Of a stretch of 64,000 nucleotides of DNA, positions 9,903 through 18,366 are shown in pieces (within the stretch, counting starts at the first letter, position 1; each line of letters starts with the position of its first letter). The stretch comes from Methylorubrum aminovorans (GTDB lineage: Bacteria > Pseudomonadota > Alphaproteobacteria > Rhizobiales > Beijerinckiaceae): contig NZ_BPRC01000012.1 of the NCBI RefSeq assembly GCF_022179725.1, forward strand, positions 1 through 64,000, given 5' to 3'. The notes beneath the pieces were generated by a model that worked only from the letters and a program-made list of their open reading frames with translations, did not search any database and was not told the DNA's origin. The translations under genes were made by a program, and so were the position numbers.

Positions 9903-10070
9903 ATGGCCGAGCCGGAGCGTCCCGTTTCCGACGATCGTTCCGTGCCGCCAGCGCAGGGGCCCGTCCCGGGGATCGACCGGCCGCGATCCGATCCGCAGCC
10001 CGGTCCCCATTCCCTGCCCCTACCGACCGAGGATGCGGCGCGGCCATCGAACAAGGCAGGGAGTGGCTGA
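9903..10070 (+). CDS. Short Pro-rich disordered protein downstream of yciE-like gene
   Basis: A 55-residue ORF beginning 2 bp after the YciE-like stop codon. The translation ([16 protein letters not shown] at the start, [15 protein letters not shown] at the end) is rich in Pro, Asp, Arg and Ser, with no hydrophobic core, so it is likely disordered. Support comes from the tight spacing and from third-position G/C preference like its neighbours. It has no clear ribosome-binding site of its own, so translational coupling would be needed. Function unknown; it may be spurious. Confidence 0.45.
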   Translation: MAEPERPVSDDRSVPPAQGPVPGIDRPRSDPQPGPHSLPLPTEDAARPSNKAGSG

Positions 10071-10389
10071 GCCGCCCCTCGCTTCCGTTCGGCCGACACC
10101 GTCCCCGACGGACGGGTGCCGGCCGGCGAAAACGGGCGCGGTCTCTTCCGTCTCGAATGCCGCAGTCGAGCGCCTTGGAAATTTCCGGACGCGGCGCTGT
10201 CGATCACTTCCGCGCGGCGTCGCCGCGCCGGAAAAGTGGGCCGACAATGTCCTAAGCCGCTTCGACGGCAGGACTCTCTGGCAGCGATGTCGCGCCGGAC
10301 GACGCCGTGAAATCACGGGCGTGGACCTTGCGCGTGTCCGCGCGGTTCCCTCTGTTCTGTTTCGAGTCTTTCCCGCGCCGGTACCGCCG
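10071..10389. other. Intergenic region upstream of selO
   Basis: About 320 bp. An open frame runs through in phase with selO, but its translation is Arg/Ser/Pro-rich and unlike SelO, whose recognisable N-terminus begins at 10390. I see no RNA gene or clear promoter. Confidence 0.4.
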
Positions 10390-11883
10390 ATGACCGCCCT
10401 CTTCCCCTTCGACAACAGCTACGCGCGCCTGCCGGACCGCTTCTTCAAGCGGATCGCGCCAACGCCGGTCGAGGCACCGCGGCTGGTACGGCTCAATCGA
10501 GCGCTTGCCGAGGATCTCGGGCTCGACGCTGTGCGGCTTGAAAGTCCGGAGGGTGTCTCCGTGTTGGCCGGGCAGCACGTCGCGGAGGGCTCCGAGCCGC
10601 TCGCGGCGGCCTATGCCGGTCACCAGTTCGGACAATTCGTGCCGCAGCTCGGCGATGGTCGGGCCATTCTGCTCGGTGAGGTCGTCGGCCGCGACGGGCG
10701 GCGTGACATCCAGCTCAAAGGATCGGGCCCGACGCCGTTCTCCCGCCGGGGTGACGGGCGTGCCGCCCTCGGACCCGTACTGCGTGAATATCTCGTCAGC
10801 GAGGCCATGCATGCCCTCGGCATCCCGACCACTCGCACGCTGGCCGCCGTCACCACGGGCGAGCAGGTGATCCGCGAGACGGTCCTGCCCGGCGCCGTCC
10901 TGACGCGGGTCGCATCGAGCCATATCCGGGTCGGATCGTTCCAGTTCTTCGCCGCCCGCGGCGATGTCGAGGGCCTTCGCGCGCTCGCGGACCACGCCAT
11001 CGCGCGCCACGATCCCGCGGCGGCGGAGGCTGACAACCCCTACCTTGCCTTTCTCGAAGGCGTGATCCGCCGGCAGGCCGAGTTGGTGGCCCGCTGGCTC
11101 ACGGTCGGCTTCATCCACGGCGTGATGAACACCGACAACATGTCAATTGCCGGCGAGACTATCGATTACGGTCCGTGCGCCTTCCTCGACACCTACGATC
11201 CGGCGACCGCCTTCAGCTCGATCGATCGCCACGGGCGTTACGCCTACGGTAATCAGCCCCGCATCGCCCTGTGGAATCTCACCCGACTGGCGGAAGCGCT
11301 GCTGCCGCTCCTGTCAGAGGACGAGACGCGGGCAGTAGCCGAGGCCGAGGCGGCGCTGAGCGGCTTCGCTGGACTGTTCGAGACCGCCTATCACGGTGGG
11401 CTGAACCGTAAGCTCGGGCTCGCCACGACGCGGGACGGCGATGCCGCCCTCGCTGGCGACCTCCTGAAAACCATGGCCGAGAACGGGGCCGACTTCACCC
11501 TCACCTTCCGGCGCCTCGGCGAGGCTGCACCGGAGGCCGGGAGCGATCCCGAGCCGGCCGCGATCGAGGCGGTGCGCAGCCTCTTCATCGATCCGACCGC
11601 TTTCGACCGTTGGGCTGAGCGCTGGCGCCGCAGGCTCACCGAAGAGCCGGATGTCGGCACGGCGCGGCGGCAGTCGATGCGCACGGCCAATCCCGCCTTC
11701 ATCCCGCGCAACCACCGAGTTGAGGCAATGATCGAGGCCGCGGTCGAGCGGCAGGATTTCGCACCGTTCGACACGCTGCTGACCGTCCTCACCCGGCCCT
11801 ACGACGACCAGCCCGACTTCGCGCAGTATGCGGAGGCTCCGGAAGGCGGCGGACGCGGCTATCGCACTTTCTGCGGGACCTGA
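10390..11883 (+). CDS. selO: SelO family protein adenylyltransferase (YdiU)
   Basis: A 497-residue pseudokinase of the SelO/YdiU family, which transfers AMP from ATP to Ser, Thr or Tyr of target proteins and is tied to redox stress. It starts [15 protein letters not shown] with the standard YARLP opening. Family motifs follow: [43 protein letters not shown], the helix [18 protein letters not shown], and the metal/catalytic segment [20 protein letters not shown]. The C-terminus is YRTFCGT, the cysteine-bearing tail common in bacterial members where animal SelO has selenocysteine; the codon here is TGC followed by an ordinary stop, not a recoded TGA. It stands alone between intergenic gaps. Confidence 0.96.
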   Translation: MTALFPFDNSYARLPDRFFKRIAPTPVEAPRLVRLNRALAEDLGLDAVRLESPEGVSVLAGQHVAEGSEPLAAAYAGHQFGQFVPQLGDGRAILLGEVVGRDGRRDIQLKGSGPTPFSRRGDGRAALGPVLREYLVSEAMHALGIPTTRTLAAVTTGEQVIRETVLPGAVLTRVASSHIRVGSFQFFAARGDVEGLRALADHAIARHDPAAAEADNPYLAFLEGVIRRQAELVARWLTVGFIHGVMNTDNMSIAGETIDYGPCAFLDTYDPATAFSSIDRHGRYAYGNQPRIALWNLTRLAEALLPLLSEDETRAVAEAEAALSGFAGLFETAYHGGLNRKLGLATTRDGDAALAGDLLKTMAENGADFTLTFRRLGEAAPEAGSDPEPAAIEAVRSLFIDPTAFDRWAERWRRRLTEEPDVGTARRQSMRTANPAFIPRNHRVEAMIEAAVERQDFAPFDTLLTVLTRPYDDQPDFAQYAEAPEGGGRGYRTFCGT

Positions 11884-12060
11884 GAAGAATTCTTTCCTTT
11901 CATCACCGCTTTATATTCGGATCTGATGAATATAATTTCCTTAGTGTATGTTAATTTGCACTATGGGTCAGTTCATTCGAGATCAACCATTCGGTAACGA
12001 CACGCCCTTACTTCCCATCCTCGACGCATCATCTTCAGCGATGCGCTCGAGGAATACATC

Positions 12061-13716
12061 ATGGCGGATACCGTTCGCTCGCGTCAGACGATTCGATTGT
12101 CGCTGGCTGCCCGCGTTGCTCTGCTCGGCAGCCTCTTCGTTCTGGTCGCAACCCTCGCGGTCGGCGGCAACCTGCTGCTCGAAGCACGCGCCGTCATGCA
12201 CGCCCGGGCGGCGGACTCATTGGATAGCTCGATGCGCCTGCTCCGGGCCGGCATGGAGCATGCGGCCGGAGAAAAACCGGACCTCAACGCCGCCGTCGAT
12301 CGTGTCGAGAGCGTGACCGGCGGGACCGCGACCGTCTTCACAGGCGAGGTCCGATCCGCCACCACGGTGCGCAAGGCCGATGGCAGCCGCGCGGTCGGCA
12401 CCCGGCTCGCCCCGGGCCCCGTTCACGACACCGTGCTCGGCCGCGGCGCGATCTATCGCGGCGAGGCGGACATCCTCGGCTCGCCGTACCTGACTCTGTA
12501 TGAGCCGATCCTCGGCGCGGACGGCCATGTCACCGGCATCCTCTATGTCGGTCTGAAGCGGGCCGACGTGCTGGCCGGGCTCGACCACATGACCCGTCAG
12601 GCGGCCCTGGTGGGCGGCGGCATGATCGCGGCGGCGATGGTCCTGCTCTGGCTCGCCATCCGCCGCACCCTGCGTCCGCTCGACGGATTGGGCCGGACGA
12701 TGACCCGGCTCGCCGAGGGCGATGTCGGGGCCGAGGTGCCCGGCCTGAGCCGGCGGGACGAGATCGGCGCCATGGCCGCCGCGGTGCAGGTGTTCAAGGA
12801 GAGCCTGATCCGCACCCGCGAACTCGAACGAGAGGGTGCGCTGGCCCGCGCCGCCTCCGAGGATGAGCGCAAGCGGGCGCTCGGCGCCATCGCCGAAGGG
12901 TTCGAGCAGGCGGTGGGCGGCATCGTCGACATGGTGGCCGCCTCCGCCACGGAGCTGCAGGTCACGGCCGAGACCATGGCGGCGACGGCGCGCCAGACCG
13001 CGACCCGATCCGGGCACGTCGCCGGCGCGGCCGAGGAAGCCGCCTCGAATGTCGGCACCGTGGCGGCCGCCGCCGAGCAGCTCGGCGCTTCGGTGCAGGA
13101 GATCGGCCGGCAGGTCTCGAACTCGTCCGACCTCGCCGCAGGCGCGGTCATCGAGGCGGATCGGACCGCGATCCTGGTCCATGAACTCGACGCCGTCGTG
13201 AACCGGATCGGCGACGTCGTCAGCCTGATCGCAACCATCGCGGGACAGACCAACCTGCTCGCGCTCAATGCGACCATCGAGGCGGCGCGCGCCGGTGAGG
13301 CCGGCCGCGGCTTCGCGGTGGTCGCGGCCGAGGTGAAGGAACTCGCCAACCAGACGGCGCAGGCAACCGAGGAGATCTCCGGCCAGATCGCCCGCGTTCA
13401 GGGAGCGACGGGCCAAGCCGTCGCCGCGATCGGTGGCATCACCGCCCGTATCCGCGAGATCAGCGACGTCGCCAACGGGATCGCGGCTGCGGTCGAGGAG
13501 CAGGGTGCGGCGACGCAGGAAATCGTGCGCAACGTCGCCCAGGCTGCGAGCGGCACCGGCGCCGTGACCTCGAACATTGCCGGCGTGGCGCGAGCCTCCG
13601 AGGAGACGGGGGCCGCCGCCGCACAGGTGCTGTCCTCCGCGTCAGAATTGTCGCGCCAATCCGAGCATCTCAGCGCCGAGGTCACTCGCTTCCTCGGCAC
13701 CGTGCGGGCGGCTTGA
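12061..13716 (+). CDS. Methyl-accepting chemotaxis protein with periplasmic Cache-like sensor
   Basis: A 551-residue transmembrane chemoreceptor. Helix 1 is near residues 17-40 ([21 protein letters not shown]). The periplasmic domain (~41-180) resembles a single-Cache fold, with [10 protein letters not shown], the motif [14 protein letters not shown] and [17 protein letters not shown]. Helix 2 follows ([19 protein letters not shown]), then a HAMP domain ([17 protein letters not shown]) and a signalling domain whose tip is [24 protein letters not shown]. There is no C-terminal CheR-binding pentapeptide. The start is supported by GAGGAA upstream. The ligand is unknown. The ~180 bp in front is AT-rich and likely carries the promoter; a strong hairpin follows the gene. 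Confidence 0.94.
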   Translation: MADTVRSRQTIRLSLAARVALLGSLFVLVATLAVGGNLLLEARAVMHARAADSLDSSMRLLRAGMEHAAGEKPDLNAAVDRVESVTGGTATVFTGEVRSATTVRKADGSRAVGTRLAPGPVHDTVLGRGAIYRGEADILGSPYLTLYEPILGADGHVTGILYVGLKRADVLAGLDHMTRQAALVGGGMIAAAMVLLWLAIRRTLRPLDGLGRTMTRLAEGDVGAEVPGLSRRDEIGAMAAAVQVFKESLIRTRELEREGALARAASEDERKRALGAIAEGFEQAVGGIVDMVAASATELQVTAETMAATARQTATRSGHVAGAAEEAASNVGTVAAAAEQLGASVQEIGRQVSNSSDLAAGAVIEADRTAILVHELDAVVNRIGDVVSLIATIAGQTNLLALNATIEAARAGEAGRGFAVVAAEVKELANQTAQATEEISGQIARVQGATGQAVAAIGGITARIREISDVANGIAAAVEEQGAATQEIVRNVAQAASGTGAVTSNIAGVARASEETGAAAAQVLSSASELSRQSEHLSAEVTRFLGTVRAA

Positions 13717-13722
13717 AGTAAA

Positions 13723-13758
13723 GCGGCGGCGCTCCGCATAAAATGCGGGCGCCGCCGC
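13723..13758 (+). terminator. Terminator of the chemoreceptor gene
   Basis: A very stable GC-rich hairpin beginning 6 bp after the stop codon: arms of about 16 bases with one mismatch and a 3-nt AAA loop. No T-tract follows, but position and stability argue for a transcription end. Confidence 0.7.
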
Positions 13759-13869
13759 AAAGACGAGCGGCGCGGATTGACGGAGCGATGCGTATCGCTT
13801 ACTCCCCGCCCCTCACTTGCTGAGAAACCCTCGCCAGAATCCGGCGAGGAAGCGGCGAACGGATCGACG

Positions 13870-13920
13870 ATGCGCACGGTTCTTATCGTAGTGGAAGCGC
13901 CACGGACGGGGCGGGCTTGA
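13870..13920 (+). CDS. Leader peptide of the acetolactate synthase attenuator
   Basis: A 16-codon ORF reading M-R-T-V-L-I-V-V-E-A-P-R-T-G-R-A-stop. Codons 4-8 are GTT CTT ATC GTA GTG, a run of five branched-chain residues. That is the expected control region of a ribosome-mediated attenuator for a valine/leucine/isoleucine biosynthetic gene. It ends just before a hairpin and a rho-independent terminator that precede ilvB. The ribosome-binding site is weak (purines about 15-25 bases upstream), which lowers certainty a little. Confidence 0.75.
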   Translation: MRTVLIVVEAPRTGRA

Positions 13921-13931
13921 TCTCAAGCCCG
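13912..13931 (+). promoter_or_regulatory. Attenuator hairpin overlapping the leader stop codon
   Basis: A perfect 9-bp inverted repeat (arms 13912-13920 and 13923-13931) whose 5' arm is the last three codons of the leader peptide. A ribosome finishing the leader would mask it, while one stalled at the Val/Leu/Ile codons would leave it free. That is how a pause or competing hairpin in an attenuator should be placed. The alternative antiterminator pairing was not computed. Confidence 0.6.
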
Positions 13932-13955
13932 ACAGGCCCGGTCGGTGGCGCATGC

Positions 13956-13980
13956 AGGGTCCCCTAGGGGCCCTTTTTTA
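13956..13980 (+). terminator. Rho-independent terminator upstream of ilvB (attenuator)
   Basis: A GC-rich hairpin (5' arm 13956-13964 with one bulged T, 3' arm 13967-13974) followed directly by six T residues. It sits 66 bp before the ilvB start and 35 bp after the leader peptide stop, so it can cut off ilvB transcription when branched-chain aminoacyl-tRNAs are plentiful. Confidence 0.78.
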
Positions 13981-14045
13981 TTGCGCGAAATCCAACGGGC
14001 CGACATGCGGATCGGAACACGAAGAACGGATTGATGGAGGAGTCG

Positions 14046-15821
14046 ATGAGCGGCGAGGTCATGACCGGGGCCCAGATGGTGATCCGGGCGTTCCAGGATC
14101 AGGGTGTGGACACCCTGTTCGGCTATCCGGGCGGTGCCGTGCTTCCGATTTACGACGCGCTCTTCGACGAGACCACCATCAAGCACGTGCTGGTGCGCCA
14201 CGAGCAGGGCGCGGTCCACGCTGCCGAGGGCTATGCCCGCTCGTCGGGCAAGGTCGGCGTCGTTCTCGTCACCTCGGGTCCGGGTGCGACCAACATCATC
14301 ACCGGCCTGACCGACGCGATGCTGGACTCGATCCCGCTCGTTGCCGTCACCGGTCAGGTCCCGACGCACCTGATTGGCTCGGACGCCTTCCAGGAATGCG
14401 ATACCGTCGGCATCACCCGGCACTGCACGAAGCACAACTACCTCGTCAAATCGATCGAGGATCTGCCGCGCATCCTGCATGAGGCGTTCTACGTCGCGAG
14501 CCACGGCCGCCCCGGCCCGGTCGTCATCGACCTGCCCAAGGACATCCAGTTCGCCTCCGGCGTCTATTCTCGGCCGGAACACGAGGGCCACAAGACCTAC
14601 AAGCCGCCGGTCAAGGGCGATTCCGAGAAGATCCGCGCCGCCGTCGAACTGATGGCGGGTGCGCGCCGGCCGATCTTCTATACCGGCGGCGGCGTCATCA
14701 ATTCGGGGCCGGAGGCCTCGCGCCTGCTGCGTGAGCTGGTCGCGGAGACCGGTTTCCCGGTGACCTCCACGCTGATGGGCCTGGGCGCCTTCCCGGCCTC
14801 CGACGACAAGTTCCTCGGGATGCTGGGCATGCACGGCACCTACGAGGCCAACCTCGCGATGCATGATTGCGACGTGATGATCAACATCGGCGCGCGCTTC
14901 GACGACCGCATCACCGGTCGCCTCGACGCCTTCTCGCCGTACTCGAAGAAGATCCACGTCGATGTCGATGCCTCCTCGATCAACAAGGTCGTGAAGGTCG
15001 ATGTCGGCATCCTCGGCGACTGCGCTGCGGTTCTCGAGGAGATGCTCGCTCAGTGGCGTGCCCTGCCGAAGCAACCCGACAAGGGCCGAATGGAGGACTG
15101 GTTCAACAAGATCAGCCGCTGGAAGTCGCGCGACTGCCTCGCCTACTGGCCCTCTGGCACGATCATCAAGCCGCAATACGCGGTGCAGCGGCTCTACGAG
15201 GCCTGCAAGGATCGCAAAACCTTCGTCACCACGGAGGTCGGCCAACATCAGATGTGGGCGGCGCAGTACTTCAAGTTCGATGAGCCGAACCGTTGGATGA
15301 CCTCCGGCGGCCTCGGCACCATGGGCTACGGCCTGCCGGCGGCGATCGGGACGCAGCTCGCCAACCCGGACGGGCTCGTCATCGACATCGCTGGCGAGGC
15401 GTCGATCCTGATGAACATTCAGGAGATGTCGACGGCGGTGCAGTACCGGCTGCCGGTCAAGATCTTCATCCTGAACAACGAGTACATGGGCATGGTGCGC
15501 CAGTGGCAGGAGCTGCTGCACGGCTCGCGCTACTCGCAGAGCTACTCGGAGAGCCTGCCCGACTTCGTCAAGCTGGCCGAGGCCTACGGCGCCAAGGGCA
15601 TCCGCTGCGAGAAGCCCGGTGAGCTCGACGCCGCGATCCAGGAGATGCTGGACTATGACGGGCCGGTGATCTTCGACTGCATCGTCGACAAGACCGAGAA
15701 CTGCTTCCCGATGATCCCGTCGGGCAAGGCGCATAACGAAATGCTGCTGTCCGACTATCTCGGCGAGACCGGGGTGGAGCTCGGCGACGTCATCTCGGCC
15801 GAGGGCAAGATGCTGGTCTGA
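14046..15821 (+). CDS. ilvB: Acetolactate synthase large (catalytic) subunit
   Basis: A 591-residue thiamine-diphosphate enzyme that condenses pyruvate with pyruvate or 2-oxobutyrate, the first common step of Val, Leu and Ile synthesis. I chose the ATG at 14046 because GGAGG lies 5 bases upstream; ATG 14034 and TTG 14031 are in frame. Domains: N-terminal ThDP domain with [14 protein letters not shown] and catalytic Glu in [16 protein letters not shown]; the FAD-binding central domain; C-terminal domain with [16 protein letters not shown] and [13 protein letters not shown]. The cofactor-metal motif reads AGEASILMN, with Glu where the family normally has Asp. It is preceded by an attenuator. 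Its small-subunit gene follows after an inverted methyltransferase gene. Confidence 0.96.
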   Translation: MSGEVMTGAQMVIRAFQDQGVDTLFGYPGGAVLPIYDALFDETTIKHVLVRHEQGAVHAAEGYARSSGKVGVVLVTSGPGATNIITGLTDAMLDSIPLVAVTGQVPTHLIGSDAFQECDTVGITRHCTKHNYLVKSIEDLPRILHEAFYVASHGRPGPVVIDLPKDIQFASGVYSRPEHEGHKTYKPPVKGDSEKIRAAVELMAGARRPIFYTGGGVINSGPEASRLLRELVAETGFPVTSTLMGLGAFPASDDKFLGMLGMHGTYEANLAMHDCDVMINIGARFDDRITGRLDAFSPYSKKIHVDVDASSINKVVKVDVGILGDCAAVLEEMLAQWRALPKQPDKGRMEDWFNKISRWKSRDCLAYWPSGTIIKPQYAVQRLYEACKDRKTFVTTEVGQHQMWAAQYFKFDEPNRWMTSGGLGTMGYGLPAAIGTQLANPDGLVIDIAGEASILMNIQEMSTAVQYRLPVKIFILNNEYMGMVRQWQELLHGSRYSQSYSESLPDFVKLAEAYGAKGIRCEKPGELDAAIQEMLDYDGPVIFDCIVDKTENCFPMIPSGKAHNEMLLSDYLGETGVELGDVISAEGKMLV

Positions 15822-15893
15822 TCGGGCCGGCATCCGTCACGCGGCACGCGCGCCATGGACCGGACGCCTCGATCGGTGGTGGCGGGCCCTTCC

Positions 15894-16793
15894 CTATCGG
15901 AAGGTCCGTCGCCAGCGCCGCGGAAGCCGTTGGCCGATGCGCTGCGGCCATGTCGGCCGCGGCAGGGCGTCGTGGCGGTGCGGATCGAGCCTCGGCACGC
16001 TCGCGGCGCGCTCCGCCGCCGTCCGGTCGCTGCGCTTGCGCAGGAGTACGAAGAACTCGCTCTCCCACGGACGGGTCGGCTCGAGGGCCGCGCACTCGAA
16101 CGGCAGCAGGTCGAGGCCGATCAGCTCCGCGAGGATCTCCGCGAAGCTGCAGGGCGTGAACACCGCGCAATGTACATCGACCGAGGCGCCGGTCTCGGCG
16201 AGACCGGCGGCGATCGACAGGGCTTCGGCCGGTCCGCCGCTGATCGGCCGCAGCGGCGCGGGTCGGCCGCGCCAGACCGCTCCGGCATCGACGGGACTGG
16301 CTCGGGCGAAATGCTCGTAGACGGTGGCCAGCGGCGGCTTGCGCAGGCCGGCGAGATGGGCGGCGATCAGCGCGCCGGCGGTCGTCGGGGTGCGGAAATG
16401 GTCGAAGGTGAAGCGCTTGTCGGGCACGATGAGGCAGAACACACCGCCCTCCCGAAGGGCGGCGCCCGCCTCGCGCAGCCAGCCGATGGGGTTGGGGACG
16501 TGCTCCACGACGTGCGAGGCCACAATGTAATCGACCGGCCCGCGCGGTCCGAGCGCTTCCGCCAAGCCGCCCTCCCCCAGCACGATATCGACGGGATGGA
16601 TGCCGTCGGTGCCGGCCGGGCCGAGCGTCGGATGGCCCTGGTACTGGCGGCGCAGCGCGTCCGTCGGCAGATGGTCGGCGTAGAGCACGTCGCCCTCGTC
16701 CTTGCGGATGAGAGGGTTCGTGAGGGGGCCGATCTCGACGCCGGTTCGGCCCTGCGGCAGGACGAGATTCAAAACACGCTGGCGCCGATCCAT
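15894..16793 (-). CDS. Class I SAM-dependent methyltransferase
   Basis: A 299-residue protein with a methyltransferase-11-like core: a SAM-binding start GRTGVEIGPLTNPLI (E-x-G-x motif), an acidic segment DVLYADHLPTDALR, PVDYIVASHVVEHVPNP (motif with the HVVEH typical of this group), then REGGVFCLIVPDKRFTFDHFR. A C-terminal region with Arg-rich tail follows. Proteins of this shape often sit in sugar or cell-surface pathways, but the substrate is unknown. It lies on the opposite strand between ilvB and ilvN, which are usually adjacent. No signal peptide, so cytosolic. Confidence 0.85.
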   Translation of the reverse strand: MDRRQRVLNLVLPQGRTGVEIGPLTNPLIRKDEGDVLYADHLPTDALRRQYQGHPTLGPAGTDGIHPVDIVLGEGGLAEALGPRGPVDYIVASHVVEHVPNPIGWLREAGAALREGGVFCLIVPDKRFTFDHFRTPTTAGALIAAHLAGLRKPPLATVYEHFARASPVDAGAVWRGRPAPLRPISGGPAEALSIAAGLAETGASVDVHCAVFTPCSFAEILAELIGLDLLPFECAALEPTRPWESEFFVLLRKRSDRTAAERAASVPRLDPHRHDALPRPTWPQRIGQRLPRRWRRTFR

Positions 16794-16899
16794 GGCGCGG
16801 CCGGTATCACGCCACCGGCAGGTGGGTCCAGCATCACGGTGCCGACCTTAGGTGGCGAAGGCAGAAACACACAGGGTTCAAGTTGAGGAACGCCAGACG

Positions 16900-17442
16900 A
16901 TGAACGCGATGAACACCCACTATCCCGAGCCGACGCGGATCGAGACCGTCAACCGTCACACCCTCGCGGTGATCGTGGACAACGAGCCCGGCGCGCTCGC
17001 CCGCATCGCCGGCCTGTTCTCTGGTCGCGGCTACAACATCGAGAGCCTGACCGTCTCGGAGACGGAAGAGGCGCGCCACCTCTCGCGCATCACCATCGTC
17101 ACCACCGGCACCAATGCCGTGATCGACCAGATCAAGGCGCAGCTCGACCGCCTCGTGCCGGTTCACCGCGTCGTCGATCTGACGCTTCAGGGGCAGGCGC
17201 TGGAGCGGGAGCTGTGCCTCGTGAAGGTGGCCGGCACCGGCGAGCACCGCAGCGAGGCCCTGCGCCTCGCCTCCGCCTTCGGCGCCCGGACCCTCGATGC
17301 CACCCTCAACTCCTTCGTGTTCGAGCTGACCGGCTCGACCGAGGAGATCGATCGCTTCATTCGCCTGCTGACGGTGATCGGCCTCGTGGAGATCTCCCGC
17401 ACCGGCATCGCCGCCATGGGGCGCGGCGCGGAACCCTTGTAA
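16900..17442 (+). CDS. ilvN: Acetolactate synthase small (regulatory) subunit
   Basis: A 180-residue regulatory subunit that activates the large subunit and confers valine feedback inhibition. The start at 16900 is preceded by GAGGAA; a GTG at 16852 is in frame but adds an untypical extension. The N-terminal ACT domain is clear (HTLAVIVDNEPGALARIAGL, FSGRGYNIESLTVSETE), followed by the C-terminal ALS small-subunit domain (RELCLVKVAGTGEHRSEAL, FELTGSTEEIDRFIRLL, VEISRTGIAAMGRG). It is separated from ilvB by about 1.1 kb holding an inverted methyltransferase gene, so it probably needs its own promoter and escapes the ilvB attenuator unless there is read-through. Confidence 0.95.
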   Translation: MNAMNTHYPEPTRIETVNRHTLAVIVDNEPGALARIAGLFSGRGYNIESLTVSETEEARHLSRITIVTTGTNAVIDQIKAQLDRLVPVHRVVDLTLQGQALERELCLVKVAGTGEHRSEALRLASAFGARTLDATLNSFVFELTGSTEEIDRFIRLLTVIGLVEISRTGIAAMGRGAEPL

Positions 17443-17506
17443 CTGCACGTTCGAGCGGGCGGCGCTATCTAACGACAGGCGTCGTCCGCAGCGATACGAA
17501 GGCTCC

Positions 17507-18151
17507 ATGACCGCCCGCACCCTCTACTACGCCCCCGGCGCCTGCTCGCTCGCTTCCCACATCGTGCTGGAGGAGATCGGCGCGCCCTACGAGACGGTTC
17601 GCCTCGACCTCACCAAGGGCGACCAGCGAGCGCCGGAATATCTCGCCGTCAACGAGCGCGGGCGCGTGCCGGCGCTCTACGAGGATGGCTGGGTGCTCAC
17701 CGAGAACGCGGCGATTTTGCGCCATCTCGCCCGCTCGCATCCCGAGGCCGGCTTGCTGCCCGAGGACCTGCGCGGGCAGGCGCTGGCCGACGAATGGATG
17801 GCGTGGCTCTCGACCGGGCACCACACCGCCTTCGCCCATGTCCGCCGTCCCGAGCGCTACAGCGCCGACGAGGCGGGCTTCCCCGAAATCCGAGCGAAGG
17901 GTGCCGACACCTTCGGCGATCTCTGCACCATGACCGAGGTGCGTCTCTCGAATGGAGACTGGGCGCTCGGCGAACGCTACTCCGTCGTCGATGCCTACCT
18001 GATGGTGTTCTGGATCTGGGCTCGCGGTCCCGTCATCGGCTTCGACATGCCGGCCCGTTTCCCGGCCTGGACGGCGCAGGCCCGCCGCATGGCCGAGCGC
18101 CCAGCCGTTCGGACCGTCTTCGCTCGCGAGGGGCTGACGCTGCCGGCCTGA
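17507..18151 (+). CDS. Glutathione S-transferase family protein
   Basis: A 214-residue cytosolic GST. The thioredoxin-like N-terminal domain opens TLYYAPGACSLASHI, with Cys13 in the position used by bacterial beta-class enzymes, and carries the cis-Pro/glutathione-binding pair GRVPALYEDGWVLTENAAIL. The all-helical C-terminal domain contains YSVVDAYLMVFWIWARG, the N-capping and hydrophobic staple region. It follows ilvN by 64 bp but has no pathway link to it. Substrate unknown. Confidence 0.9.
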   Translation: MTARTLYYAPGACSLASHIVLEEIGAPYETVRLDLTKGDQRAPEYLAVNERGRVPALYEDGWVLTENAAILRHLARSHPEAGLLPEDLRGQALADEWMAWLSTGHHTAFAHVRRPERYSADEAGFPEIRAKGADTFGDLCTMTEVRLSNGDWALGERYSVVDAYLMVFWIWARGPVIGFDMPARFPAWTAQARRMAERPAVRTVFAREGLTLPA

Positions 18152-18366
18152 GGCGCCGGCCCGGCCACGATCCCTCGTTGACGGGCGCCCACCGCCACAT
18201 CCGATGATGGCTCGAAAATCGCTTGGCCGGAGCGGGCCGGGCCGCTTGGCCGTGCGGTATCGAACGCGGGCTGGGGTTTCGCGGGCGGAAGGGAACGTGT
18301 CGGGCGCCGCCCGGTTCTCACGCTCAGGTTCTGGCACCGAGCACGAGACGAGGACGGCCGGCGGCG

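Noticed and set aside
11830..11883. Possible selenocysteine at the SelO C-terminus
   Set aside because: The penultimate region reads F-C-G-T with a TGC cysteine codon and then a normal TGA stop; no recoding is needed.
13923..15833. A 636-codon minus-strand frame antisense to ilvB
   Set aside because: Compositional shadow of a well-conserved ilvB; no recognisable motif.
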